A stretch of 64,000 nt of DNA from Loxodes magnus (Eukaryota; Ciliophora; Karyorelictea; Loxodida; Loxodidae), in the NCBI GenBank assembly GCA_946699065.1, contig CAMPDV010001288.1:1-64000 (forward strand). The letters run 5' to 3'. Each line of letters begins with the position of its first letter. Position 1 is the first letter of the stretch. A model generated the notes under the pieces. It was not told the DNA's origin. It saw only the letters and a program-made list of their open reading frames with translations, and made no database searches. Position numbers and translations under genes: made by a program. Shown here piece after piece: positions 15,601-31,069 of this stretch.

Positions 15601-18600
15601 ACTTCAAAACACTTATAAAACAATGCTTTTTTTTTACTTTAAAAATTACACAACTATTTTTCATACATTGTTAACTCATTCTGGTATTAAAATTTCGTAT
15701 TCTCACTTCAAAACACTTATAAAACAATGCTTTTTTTTACTTTAAAAATTACACAACTATTTTTCATACATTGTTAACTCATTCTGGTATTAAAATTTCG
15801 TATTCTCACTTCAAAACACTTATAAAACAATGCTTTTTTTTACTTTAAAAATTACACAACTATTTTTCATACATTGTTAACTCATTCTGGTATTAAAATT
15901 TCGTATTCTCACTTCAAAACACTTATAAAACAATGCTTTTTTTTACTTTAAAAATTACACAACTATTTTTCATACATTGTTAACTCATTCTGGTATTAAA
16001 ATTTCGTATTCTCACTTCAAAACACTTATAAAACAATGCTTTTTTTTACTTTAAAAATTACACAACTATTTTTCATACATTGTTAACTCATTCTGGTATT
16101 AAAATTTCGTATTCTCACTTCAAAACACTTATAAAACAATGCTTTTTTTTACTTTAAAAATTACACAACTATTTTTCATACATTGTTAACTCATTCTGGT
16201 ATTAAAATTTCGTATTCTCACTTCAAAACACTTATAAAACAATGCTTTTTTTTACTTTAAAAATTACACAACTATTTTTCATACATTGTTAACTCATTCT
16301 GGTATTAAAATTTCGTATTCTCACTTCAAAACACTTATAAAACAATGCTTTTTTTTACTTTAAAAATTACACAACTATTTTTCATACATTGTTAACTCAT
16401 TCTGGTATTAAAATTTCGTATTCTCACTTCAAAACACTTATAAAACAATGCTTTTTTTTACTTTAAAAATTACACAACTATTTTTCATACATTGTTAACT
16501 CATTCTGGTATTAAAATTTCGTATTCTTACTTCAAAACACTTATAAAACAATGCTTTTTTTTACTTTAAAAATTACACAACTATTTTTCATACATTGTTA
16601 ACTCATTCTGGTATTAAAATTTCGTATTCTCACTTCAAAACACTTATAAAACAATGCTTTTTTTTACTTTAAAAATTACACAACTATTTTTCATACATTG
16701 TTAACTCATTCTGGTATTAAAATTTCGTATTCTCACTTCAAAACACTTATAAAACAATGCTTTTTTTTACTTTAAAAATTACACAACTATTTTTCATACA
16801 TTGTTAACTCATTCTGGTATTAAAATTTCGTATTCTCACTTCAAAACACTTATAAAACAATGCTTTTTTTTACTTTAAAAATTACACAACTATTTTTCAT
16901 ACATTGTTAACTCATTCTGGTATTAAAATTTCGTATTCTTACTTCAAAACACTTATAAAACAATGCTTTTTTTTACTTTAAAAATTACACAACTATTTTT
17001 CATACATTGTTAACTCATTCTGGTATTAAAATTTCGTATTCTCACTTCAAAACACTTATAAAACAATGCTTTTTTTTACTTTAAAAATTACACAACTATT
17101 TTTCATACATTGTTAACTCATTCTGGTATTAAAATTTCGTATTCTCACTTCAAAAACACTTATAAAACAATGCTTTTTTTTACTTTAAAAATTACACAAC
17201 TATTTTTCATACATTGTTAACTCATTCTGGTATTAAAATTTCGTATTCTCACTTCAAAACACTTATAAAACAATGCTTTTTTTTACTTTAAAAATTACAC
17301 AACTATTTTTCATACATTGTTAACTCATTCTGGTATTAAAATTTCGTATTCTCACTTCAAAAACACTTATAAAACAATGCTTTTTTTTACTTTAAAAATT
17401 ACACAACTATTTTTCATACATTGTTAACTCATTCTGGTATTAAAATTTCGTATTCTCACTTCAAAACACTTATAAAACAATGCTTTTTTTTACTTTAAAA
17501 ATTACACAACTATTTTTCATACATTGTTAACTCATTCTGGTATTAAAATTTCGTATTCTCACTTCAAAACACTTATAAAACAATGCTTTTTTTTACTTTA
17601 AAAATTACACAACTATTTTTCATACATTGTTAACTCATTCTGGTATTAAAATTTCGTATTCTTACTTCAAAACACTTATAAAACAATGCTTTTTTTTTAC
17701 TTTAAAAATTACACAACTATTTTTTCATACATTGTTAACTCATTCTGGTATTAAAATTTCGTATTCTCACTTCAAAACACTTATAAAACAATGCTTTTTT
17801 TTACTTTAAAAATTACACAACTATTTTTCATACATTGTTAACTCATTCTGGTATTAAAATTTCGTATTCTCACTTCAAAAACACTTATAAAACAATGCTT
17901 TTTTTTACTTTAAAAATTACACAACTATTTTTCATACATTGTTAACTCATTCTGGTATTAAAATTTCGTATTCTCACTTCAAAACACTTATAAAACAATG
18001 CTTTTTTTTACTTTAAAAATTACACAACTATTTTTCATACATTGTTAACTCATTCTGGTATTAAAAATTTCGTATTCTCACTTCAAAACACTTATAAAAC
18101 AATGCTTTTTTTTTACTTTAAAAATTACACAACTATTTTTCATACATTGTTAACTCATTCTGGTATTAAAATTTCGTATTCTCACTTCAAAACACTTATA
18201 AAACAATGCTTTTTTTTACTTTAAAAATTACACAACTATTTTTCATACATTGTTAACTCATTCTGGTATTAAAATTTCGTATTCTCACTTCAAAACACTT
18301 ATAAAACAATGCTTTTTTTTTACTTTAAAAATTACACAACTATTTTTCATACATTGTTAACTCATTCTGGTATTAAAATTTCGTATTCTCACTTCAAAAC
18401 ACTTATAAAACAATGCTTTTTTTTTACTTTAAAAATTACACAACTATTTTTCATACATTGTTAACTCATTCTGGTATTAAAATTTCGTATTCTCACTTCA
18501 AAACACTTATAAAACAATGCTTTTTTTTACTTTAAAAATTACACAACTATTTTTCATACATTGTTAACTCATTCTGGTATTAAAATTTCGTATTCTCACT

Positions 18601-21600
18601 TCAAAACACTTATAAAACAATGCTTTTTTTTACTTTAAAAATTACACAACTATTTTTCATACATTGTTAACTCATTCTGGTATTAAAATTTCGTATTCTC
18701 ACTTCAAAACACTTATAAAACAATGCTTTTTTTTACTTTAAAAATTACACAACTATTTTTCATACATTGTTAACTCATTCTGGTATTAAAATTTCGTATT
18801 CTCACTTCAAAACACTTATAAAACAATGCTTTTTTTTACTTTAAAAATTACACAACTATTTTTCATACATTGTTAACTCATTCTGGTATTAAAATTTCGT
18901 ATTCTCACTTCAAAACACTTATAAAACAATGCTTTTTTTTACTTTAAAAATTACACAACTATTTTTCATACATTGTTAACTCATTCTGGTATTAAAATTT
19001 CGTATTCTCACTTCAAAACACTTATAAAACAATGCTTTTTTTTACTTTAAAAATTACACAACTATTTTTCATACATTGTTAACTCATTCTGGTATTAAAA
19101 TTTCGTATTCTCACTTCAAAACACTTATAAAACAATGCTTTTTTTTACTTTAAAAATTACACAACTATTTTTCATACATTGTTAACTCATTCTGGTATTA
19201 AAATTTCGTATTCTCACTTCAAAACACTTATAAAACAATGCTTTTTTTTACTTTAAAAATTACACAACTATTTTTCATACATTGTTAACTCATTCTGGTA
19301 TTAAAATTTCGTATTCTCACTTCAAAACACTTATAAAACAATGCTTTTTTTTTACTTTAAAAATTACACAACTATTTTTCATACATTGTTAACTCATTCT
19401 GGTATTAAAATTTCGTATTCTCACTTCAAAACACTTATAAAACAATGCTTTTTTTTACTTTAAAAATTACACAACTATTTTTCATACATTGTTAACTCAT
19501 TCTGGTATTAAAATTTCGTATTCTCACTTCAAAACACTTATAAAACAATGCTTTTTTTTACTTTAAAAATTACACAACTATTTTTCATACATTGTTAACT
19601 CATTCTGGTATTAAAATTTCGTATTCTCACTTCAAAACACTTATAAAACAATGCTTTTTTTTACTTTAAAAATTACACAACTATTTTTCATACATTGTTA
19701 ACTCATTCTGGTATTAAAATTTCGTATTCTCACTTCAAAACACTTATAAAACAATGCTTTTTTTTACTTTAAAAATTACACAACTATTTTTCATACATTG
19801 TTAACTCATTCTGGTATTAAAATTTCGTATTCTCACTTCAAAACACTTATAAAACAATGCTTTTTTTTACTTTAAAAATTACACAACTATTTTTCATACA
19901 TTGTTAACTCATTCTGGTATTAAAATTTCGTATTCTCACTTCAAAACACTTATAAAAACAATGCTTTTTTTTACTTTAAAAATTACACAACTATTTTTCA
20001 TACATTGTTAACTCATTCTGGTATTAAAATTTCGTATTCTCACTTCAAAACACTTATAAAACAATGCTTTTTTTTTACTTTAAAAATTACACAACTATTT
20101 TTCATACATTGTTAACTCATTCTGGTATTAAAATTTCGTATTCTCACTTCAAAACACTTATAAAACAATGCTTTTTTTTACTTTAAAAATTACACAACTA
20201 TTTTTCATACATTGTTAACTCATTCTGGTATTAAAATTTCGTATTCTCACTTCAAAACACTTATAAAACAATGCTTTTTTTTACTTTAAAAATTACACAA
20301 CTATTTTTCATACATTGTTAACTCATTCTGGTATTAAAATTTCGTATTCTCACTTCAAAACACTTATAAAACAATGCTTTTTTTTACTTTAAAAATTACA
20401 CAACTATTTTTCATACATTGTTAACTCATTCTGGTATTAAAATTTCGTATTCTCACTTCAAAACACTTATAAAACAATGCTTTTTTTTACTTTAAAAATT
20501 ACACAACTATTTTTCATACATTGTTAACTCATTCTGGTATTAAAATTTCGTATTCTCACTTCAAAACACTTATAAAACAATGCTTTTTTTTTACTTTAAA
20601 AATTACACAACTATTTTTCATACATTGTTAACTCATTCTGGTATTAAAATTTCGTATTCTCACTTCAAAACACTTATAAAACAATGCTTTTTTTTTACTT
20701 TAAAAATTACACAACTATTTTTCATACATTGTTAACTCATTCTGGTATTAAAATTTCGTATTCTCACTTCAAAACACTTATAAAACAATGCTTTTTTTTA
20801 CTTTAAAAATTACACAACTATTTTTCATACATTGTTAACTCATTCTGGTATTAAAATTTCGTATTCTCACTTCAAAACACTTATAAAACAATGCTTTTTT
20901 TTACTTTAAAAATTACACAACTATTTTTCATACATTGTTAACTCATTCTGTATTAAAATTTCGTATTCTCACTTCAAAACACTTATAAAACAATGCTTTT
21001 TTTTACTTTAAAAATTACACAACTATTTTTCATACATTGTTAACTCATTCTGGTATTAAAATTTCGTATTCTCACTTCAAAACACTTATAAAACAATGCT
21101 TTTTTTTACTTTAAAAATTACACAACTATTTTTCATACATTGTTAACTCATTCTGGTATTAAAATTTCGTATTCTCACTTCAAAACACTTATAAAACAAT
21201 GCTTTTTTTTACTTTAAAAATTACACAACTATTTTTCATACATTGTTAACTCATTCTGGTATTAAAATTTCGTATTCTCACTTCAAAACACTTATAAAAC
21301 AATGCTTTTTTTTACTTTAAAAATTACACAACTATTTTTCATACATTGTTAACTCATTCTGGTATTAAAATTTCGTATTCTCACTTCAAAACACTTATAA
21401 AAACAATGCTTTTTTTTACTTTAAAAATTACACAACTATTTTTCATACATTGTTAACTCATTCTGGTATTAAAATTTCGTATTCTCACTTCAAAACACTT
21501 ATAAAACAATGCTTTTTTTTACTTTAAAAATTACACAACTATTTTTCATACATTGTTAACTCATTCTGGTATTAAAATTTCGTATTCTCACTTCAAAACA

Positions 21601-24600
21601 CTTATAAAACAATGCTTTTTTTTACTTTAAAAATTACACAACTATTTTTCATACATTGTTAACTCATTCTGGTATTAAAATTTCGTATTCTCACTTCAAA
21701 ACACTTATAAAACAATGCTTTTTTTTACTTTAAAAATTACACAACTATTTTTCATACATTGTTAACTCATTCTGGTATTAAAATTTCGTATTCTCACTTC
21801 AAAACACTTATAAAACAATGCTTTTTTTTACTTTAAAAATTACACAACTATTTTTCATACATTGTTAACTCATTCTGGTATTAAAATTTCGTATTCTCAC
21901 TTCAAAACACTTATAAAACAATGCTTTTTTTTACTTTAAAAATTACACAACTATTTTTCATACATTGTTAACTCATTCTGGTATTAAAATTTCGTATTCT
22001 CACTTCAAAACACTTATAAAACAATGCTTTTTTTTACTTTAAAAATTACACAACTATTTTTCATACATTGTTAACTCATTCTGGTATTAAAATTTCGTAT
22101 TCTCACTTCAAAACACTTATAAAACAATGCTTTTTTTTTACTTTAAAAATTACACAACTATTTTTCATACATTGTTAACTCATTCTGGTATTAAAATTTC
22201 GTATTCTCACTTCAAAACACTTATAAAACAATGCTTTTTTTTACTTTAAAAATTACACAACTATTTTTCATACATTGTTAACTCATTCTGGTATTAAAAT
22301 TTCGTATTCTCACTTCAAAACACTTATAAAACAATGCTTTTTTTTACTTTAAAAATTACACAACTATTTTTCATACATTGTTAACTCATTCTGGTATTAA
22401 AATTTCGTATTCTCACTTCAAAACACTTATAAAACAATGCTTTTTTTTACTTTAAAAATTACACAACTATTTTTCATACATTGTTAACTCATTCTGGTAT
22501 TAAAATTTCGTATTCTCACTTCAAAACACTTATAAAACAATGCTTTTTTTTACTTTAAAAATTACACAACTATTTTTCATACATTGTTAACTCATTCTGG
22601 TATTAAAATTTCGTATTCTCACTTCAAAACACTTATAAAAACAATGCTTTTTTTTACTTTAAAAATTACACAACTATTTTTCATACATTGTTAACTCATT
22701 CTGGTATTAAAATTTCGTATTCTCACTTCAAAACACTTATAAAACAATGCTTTTTTTTTACTTTAAAAATTACACAACTATTTTTCATACATTGTTAACT
22801 CATTCTGGTATTAAAATTTCGTATTCTCACTTCAAAACACTTATAAAACAATGCTTTTTTTTACTTTAAAAATTACACAACTATTTTTCATACATTGTTA
22901 ACTCATTCTGGTATTAAAATTTCGTATTCTCACTTCAAAACACTTATAAAACAATGCTTTTTTTTTACTTTAAAAATTACACAACTATTTTTCATACATT
23001 GTTAACTCATTCTGGTATTAAAATTTCGTATTCTCACTTCAAAACACTTATAAAACAATGCTTTTTTTTACTTTAAAAATTACACAACTATTTTTCATAC
23101 ATTGTTAACTCATTCTGGTATTAAAATTTCGTATTCTCACTTCAAAACACTTATAAAACAATGCTTTTTTTTTACTTTAAAAATTACACAACTATTTTTC
23201 ATACATTGTTAACTCATTCTGGTATTAAAATTTCGTATTCTCACTTCAAAACACTTATAAAACAATGCTTTTTTTTACTTTAAAAATTACACAACTATTT
23301 TTCATACATTGTTAACTCATTCTGGTATTAAAATTTCGTATTCTCACTTCAAAACACTTATAAAACAATGCTTTTTTTTACTTTAAAAATTACACAACTA
23401 TTTTTCATACATTGTTAACTCATTCTGGTATTAAAATTTCGTATTCTCACTTCAAAACACTTATAAAACAATGCTTTTTTTTTACTTTAAAAATTACACA
23501 ACTATTTTTCATACATTGTTAACTCATTCTGGTATTAAAATTTCGTATTCTCACTTCAAAACACTTATAAAACAATGCTTTTTTTTACTTTAAAAATTAC
23601 ACAACTATTTTTCATACATTGTTAACTCATTCTGGTATTAAAATTTCGTATTCTCACTTCAAAACACTTATAAAACAATGCTTTTTTTTACTTTAAAAAT
23701 TACACAACTATTTTTCATACATTGTTAACTCATTCTGGTATTAAAATTTCGTATTCTCACTTCAAAACACTTATAAAACAATGCTTTTTTTTACTTTAAA
23801 AATTACACAACTATTTTTCATACATTGTTAACTCATTCTGGTATTAAAATTTCGTATTCTCACTTCAAAACACTTATAAAACAATGCTTTTTTTTACTTT
23901 AAAAATTACACAACTATTTTTCATACATTGTTAACTCATTCTGGTATTAAAATTTCGTATTCTCACTTCAAAACACTTATAAAACAATGCTTTTTTTTAC
24001 TTTAAAAATTACACAACTATTTTTCATACATTGTTAACTCATTCTGGTATTAAAATTTCGTATTCTCACTTCAAAACACTTATAAAACAATGCTTTTTTT
24101 TACTTTAAAAATTACACAACTATTTTTCATACATTGTTAACTCATTCTGGTATTAAAATTTCGTATTCTCACTTCAAAACACTTATAAAACAATGCTTTT
24201 TTTTACTTTAAAAATTACACAACTATTTTTCATACATTGTTAACTCATTCTGGTATTAAAATTTCGTATTCTCACTTCAAAACACTTATAAAACAATGCT
24301 TTTTTTTACTTTAAAAATTACACAACTATTTTTCATACATTGTTAACTCATTCTGGTATTAAAATTTCGTATTCTCACTTCAAAACACTTATAAAACAAT
24401 GCTTTTTTTTACTTTAAAAAATTACACAACTATTTTTCATACATTGTTAACTCATTCTGGTATTAAAATTTCGTATTCTCACTTCAAAACACTTATAAAA
24501 CAATGCTTTTTTTTACTTTAAAAATTACACAACTATTTTTCATACATTGTTAACTCATTCTGGTATTAAAATTTCGTATTCTCACTTCAAAACACTTATA

Positions 24601-27600
24601 AAACAATGCTTTTTTTTACTTTAAAAATTACACAACTATTTTTCATACATTGTTAACTCATTCTGGTATTAAAATTTCGTATTCTCACTTCAAAACACTT
24701 ATAAAACAATGCTTTTTTTTACTTTAAAAATTACACAACTATTTTTCATACATTGTTAACTCATTCTGGTATTAAAATTTCGTATTCTCACTTCAAAACA
24801 CTTATAAAACAATGCTTTTTTTTACTTTAAAAATTACACAACTATTTTTCATACATTGTTAACTCATTCTGGTATTAAAATTTCGTATTCTCACTTCAAA
24901 ACACTTATAAAACAATGCTTTTTTTTACTTTAAAAATTACACAACTATTTTTCATACATTGTTAACTCATTCTGGTATTAAAATTTCGTATTCTCACTTC
25001 AAAACACTTATAAAACAATGCTTTTTTTTACTTTAAAAATTACACAACTATTTTTCATACATTGTTAACTCATTCTGGTATTAAAATTTCGTATTCTCAC
25101 TTCAAAACACTTATAAAACAATGCTTTTTTTTACTTTAAAAATTACACAACTATTTTTCATACATTGTTAACTCATTCTGGTATTAAAATTTCGTATTCT
25201 CACTTCAAAACACTTATAAAACAATGCTTTTTTTTACTTTAAAAATTACACAACTATTTTTCATACATTGTTAACTCATTCTGGTATTAAAATTTCGTAT
25301 TCTCACTTCAAAACACTTATAAAACAATGCTTTTTTTTACTTTAAAAATTACACAACTATTTTTCATACATTGTTAACTCATTCTGGTATTAAAATTTCG
25401 TATTCTCACTTCAAAACACTTATAAAACAATGCTTTTTTTTACTTTAAAAATTACACAACTATTTTTCATACATTGTTAACTCATTCTGGTATTAAAATT
25501 TCGTATTCTCACTTCAAAACACTTATAAAACAATGCTTTTTTTTACTTTAAAAATTACACAACTATTTTTCATACATTGTTAACTCATTCTGGTATTAAA
25601 ATTTCGTATTCTCACTTCAAAACACTTATAAAACAATGCTTTTTTTTACTTTAAAAATTACACAACTATTTTTCATACATTGTTAACTCATTCTGGTATT
25701 AAAATTTCGTATTCTCACTTCAAAACACTTATAAAACAATGCTTTTTTTTACTTTAAAAATTACACAACTATTTTTCATACATTGTTAACTCATTCTGGT
25801 ATTAAAATTTCGTATTCTCACTTCAAAACACTTATAAAACAATGCTTTTTTTTACTTTAAAAATTACACAACTATTTTTCATACATTGTTAACTCATTCT
25901 GGTATTAAAATTTCGTATTCTCACTTCAAAACACTTATAAAACAATGCTTTTTTTTACTTTAAAAATTACACAACTATTTTTCATACATTGTTAACTCAT
26001 TCTGGTATTAAAATTTCGTATTCTCACTTCAAAACACTTATAAAACAATGCTTTTTTTTACTTTAAAAATTACACAACTATTTTTCATACATTGTTAACT
26101 CATTCTGGTATTAAAATTTCGTATTCTCACTTCAAAACACTTATAAAACAATGCTTTTTTTTACTTTAAAAATTACACAACTATTTTTCATACATTGTTA
26201 ACTCATTCTGGTATTAAAATTTCGTATTCTCACTTCAAAACACTTATAAAACAATGCTTTTTTTTACTTTAAAAATTACACAACTATTTTTCATACATTG
26301 TTAACTCATTCTGGTATTAAAATTTCGTATTCTCACTTCAAAACACTTATAAAACAATGCTTTTTTTTACTTTAAAAATTACACAACTATTTTTCATACA
26401 TTGTTAACTCATTCTGGTATTAAAATTTCGTATTCTCACTTCAAAACACTTATAAAACAATGCTTTTTTTTACTTTAAAAATTACACAACTATTTTTCAT
26501 ACATTGTTAACTCATTCTGGTATTAAAATTTCGTATTCTCACTTCAAAACACTTATAAAACAATGCTTTTTTTTACTTTAAAAATTACACAACTATTTTT
26601 CATACATTGTTAACTCATTCTGGTATTAAAATTTCGTATTCTCACTTCAAAACACTTATAAAACAATGCTTTTTTTTACTTTAAAAATTACACAACTATT
26701 TTTCATACATTGTTAACTCATTCTGGTATTAAAATTTCGTATTCTTACTTCAAAACACTTATAAAACAATGCTTTTTTTTACTTTAAAAATTACACAACT
26801 ATTTTTCATACATTGTTAACTCATTCTGGTATTAAAATTTCGTATTCTCACTTCAAAACACTTATAAAACAATGCTTTTTTTTACTTTAAAAATTACACA
26901 ACTATTTTTCATACATTGTTAACTCATTCTGGTATTAAAATTTCGTATTCTCACTTCAAAACACTTATAAAACAATGCTTTTTTTTACTTTAAAAATTAC
27001 ACAACTATTTTTCATACATTGTTAACTCATTCTGGTATTAAAATTTCGTATTCTCACTTCAAAACACTTATAAAACAATGCTTTTTTTTACTTTAAAAAT
27101 TACACAACTATTTTTCATACATTGTTAACTCATTCTGGTATTAAAATTTCGTATTCTCACTTCAAAACACTTATAAAACAATGCTTTTTTTTACTTTAAA
27201 AATTACACAACTATTTTTCATACATTGTTAACTCATTCTGGTATTAAAATTTCGTATTCTCACTTCAAAACACTTATAAAACAATGCTTTTTTTTACTTT
27301 AAAAATTACACAACTATTTTTCATACATTGTTAACTCATTCTGGTATTAAAATTTCGTATTCTCACTTCAAAACACTTATAAAACAATGCTTTTTTTTAC
27401 TTTAAAAATTACACAACTATTTTTCATACATTGTTAACTCATTCTGGTATTAAAATTTCGTATTCTCACTTCAAAACACTTATAAAACAATGCTTTTTTT
27501 TACTTTAAAAATTACACAACTATTTTTCATACATTGTTAACTCATTCTGGTATTAAAATTTCGTATTCTCACTTCAAAACACTTATAAAACAATGCTTTT

Positions 27601-30600
27601 TTTTACTTTAAAAATTACACAACTATTTTTCATACATTGTTAACTCATTCTGGTATTAAAATTTCGTATTCTCACTTCAAAACACTTATAAAACAATGCT
27701 TTTTTTTACTTTAAAAATTACACAACTATTTTTCATACATTGTTAACTCATTCTGGTATTAAAATTTCGTATTCTCACTTCAAAACACTTATAAAACAAT
27801 GCTTTTTTTTACTTTAAAAATTACACAACTATTTTTCATACATTGTTAACTCATTCTGGTATTAAAATTTCGTATTCTCACTTCAAAACACTTATAAAAC
27901 AATGCTTTTTTTTACTTTAAAAATTACACAACTATTTTTCATACATTGTTAACTCATTCTGGTATTAAAATTTCGTATTCTCACTTCAAAACACTTATAA
28001 AACAATGCTTTTTTTTACTTTAAAAATTACACAACTATTTTTCATACATTGTTAACTCATTCTGGTATTAAAATTTCGTATTCTCACTTCAAAACACTTA
28101 TAAAACAATGCTTTTTTTTACTTTAAAAATTACACAACTATTTTTCATACATTGTTAACTCATTCTGGTATTAAAATTTCGTATTCTCACTTCAAAACAC
28201 TTATAAAACAATGCTTTTTTTTACTTTAAAAATTACACAACTATTTTTCATACATTGTTAACTCATTCTGGTATTAAAATTTCGTATTCTCACTTCAAAA
28301 CACTTATAAAACAATGCTTTTTTTTACTTTAAAAATTACACAACTATTTTTCATACATTGTTAACTCATTCTGGTATTAAAATTTCGTATTCTCACTTCA
28401 AAACACTTATAAAACAATGCTTTTTTTTACTTTAAAAATTACACAACTATTTTTCATACATTGTTAACTCATTCTGGTATTAAAATTTCGTATTCTCACT
28501 TCAAAACACTTATAAAACAATGCTTTTTTTTACTTTAAAAATTACACAACTATTTTTCATACATTGTTAACTCATTCTGGTATTAAAATTTCGTATTCTC
28601 ACTTCAAAACACTTATAAAACAATGCTTTTTTTTACTTTAAAAATTACACAACTATTTTTCATACATTGTTAACTCATTCTGGTATTAAAATTTCGTATT
28701 CTCACTTCAAAACACTTATAAAACAATGCTTTTTTTTACTTTAAAAATTACACAACTATTTTTCATACATTGTTAACTCATTCTGGTATTAAAATTTCGT
28801 ATTCTCACTTCAAAACACTTATAAAACAATGCTTTTTTTTACTTTAAAAATTACACAACTATTTTTCATACATTGTTAACTCATTCTGGTATTAAAATTT
28901 CGTATTCTCACTTCAAACACTTATAAAACAATGCTTTTTTTTACTTTAAAAATTACACAACTATTTTTCATACATTGTTAACTCATTCTGGTATTAAAAT
29001 TTCGTATTCTCACTTCAAAACACTTATAAAACAATGCTTTTTTTTACTTTAAAAATTACACAACTATTTTTCATACATTGTTAACTCATTCTGGTATTAA
29101 AATTTCGTATTCTCACTTCAAAACACTTATAAAACAATGCTTTTTTTTACTTTAAAAATTACACAACTATTTTTCATACATTGTTAACTCATTCTGGTAT
29201 TAAAATTTCGTATTCTCACTTCAAAACACTTATAAAACAATGCTTTTTTTTACTTTAAAAATTACACAACTATTTTTCATACATTGTTAACTCATTCTGG
29301 TATTAAAATTTCGTATTCTCACTTCAAAACACTTATAAAACAATGCTTTTTTTTACTTTAAAAATTACACAACTATTTTTCATACATTGTTAACTCATTC
29401 TGGTATTAAAATTTCGTATTCTCACTTCAAAACACTTATAAAACAATGCTTTTTTTTACTTTAAAAATTACACAACTATTTTTCATACATTGTTAACTCA
29501 TTCTGGTATTAAAATTTCGTATTCTCACTTCAAAACACTTATAAAACAATGCTTTTTTTTACTTTAAAAATTACACAACTATTTTTCATACATTGTTAAC
29601 TCATTCTGGTATTAAAATTTCGTATTCTCACTTCAAAACTAAAACAATGCTTTTTTTTACTTTAAAAATTACACAACTATTTTTCATACATTGTTAACTC
29701 ATTCTGGTATTAAAATTTCGTATTCTCACTTCAAAACACTTATAAAACAATGCTTTTTTTTACTTTAAAAATTACACAACTATTTTTCATACATTGTTAA
29801 CTCATTCTGGTATTAAAATTTCGTATTCTCACTTCAAAACACTTATAAAACAATGCTTTTTTTTACTTTAAAAATTACACAACTATTTTTCATACATTGT
29901 TAACTCATTCTGGTATTAAAATTTCGTATTCTCACTTCAAAACACTTATAAAACAATGCTTTTTTTTACTTTAAAAATTACACAACTATTTTTCATACAT
30001 TGTTAACTCATTCTGGTATTAAAATTTCGTATTCTCACTTCAAAACACTTATAAAACAATGCTTTTTTTTACTTTAAAAATTACACAACTATTTTTCATA
30101 CATTGTTAACTCATTCTGGTATTAAAATTTCGTATTCTCACTTCAAAACACTTATAAAACAATGCTTTTTTTTACTTTAAAAATTACACAACTATTTTTC
30201 ATACATTGTTAACTCATTCTGGTATTAAAATTTCGTATTCTCACTTCAAAACACTTATAAAACAATGCTTTTTTTTACTTTAAAAATTACACAACTATTT
30301 TTCATACATTGTTAACTCATTCTGGTATTAAAATTTCGTATTCTCACTTCAAAACACTTATAAAACAATGCTTTTTTTTACTTTAAAAATTACACAACTA
30401 TTTTTCATACATTGTTAACTCATTCTGGTATTAAAATTTCGTATTCTCACTTCAAAACACTTATAAAACAATGCTTTTTTTTACTTTAAAAATTACACAA
30501 CTATTTTTCATACATTGTTAACTCATTCTGGTATTAAAATTTCGTATTCTCACTTCAAAACTAAAACAATGCTTTTTTTTACTTTAAAAATTACACAACT

Positions 30601-31069
30601 ATTTTTCATACATTGTTAACTCATTCTGGTATTAAAATTTCGTATTCTCACTTCAAAACACTTATAAAACAATGCTTTTTTTTACTTTAAAAATTACACA
30701 ACTATTTTTCATACATTGTTAACTCATTCTGGTATTAAAATTTCGTATTCTCACTTCAAAACACTTATAAAACAATGCTTTTTTTTACTTTAAAAATTAC
30801 ACAACTATTTTTCATACATTGTTAACTCATTCTGGTATTAAAATTTCGTATTCTCACTTCAAAACACTTATAAAACAATGCTTTTTTTTACTTTAAAAAT
30901 TACACAACTATTTTTCATACATTGTTAACTCATTCTGGTATTAAAATTTCGTATTCTCACTTCAAAACACTTATAAAACAATGCTTTTTTTTACTTTAAA
31001 AATTACACAACTATTTTTCATACATTGTTAACTCATTCTGGTATTAAAATTTCGTATTCTCACTTCAAA
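6583..31069 (+). repeat. Right arm of 103-bp satellite array
   Basis: About 238 tandem copies of the same monomer. The consensus length, counted at 25.7-25.9 kb, is 103 bp with an 8-T run. From 6.6 to about 13.2 kb the spacers are a mix of D, D' and T types. From about 13.3 kb to the end all are T type, and from about 19 kb monomers are nearly identical, differing mostly by one T or A. Monomers with a 6-bp spacer deletion lie at 9,940, 29,631 and 30,553. Each monomer contains AACAATG and, about 40 bp on, CATTGTT, so single strands could form a small hairpin with an A+T loop. The array ends abruptly inside a monomer at 31,069. No protein is conserved; centromeric, heterochromatic or germline-specific roles are possible but untested. 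Confidence 0.97.

Noticed and set aside
1124..18224. Open frames within the satellite giving repetitive peptides
   Set aside because: They are the 103-bp monomer read through three times in tandem. Monomer length variants break them at random, both arms give them, and there is no codon bias or start context.
1..31069. CRISPR-like array
   Set aside because: The repeat is contiguous with no unique spacers; the only variable part is an 11-16 bp segment with three recurring versions. The organism is eukaryotic.
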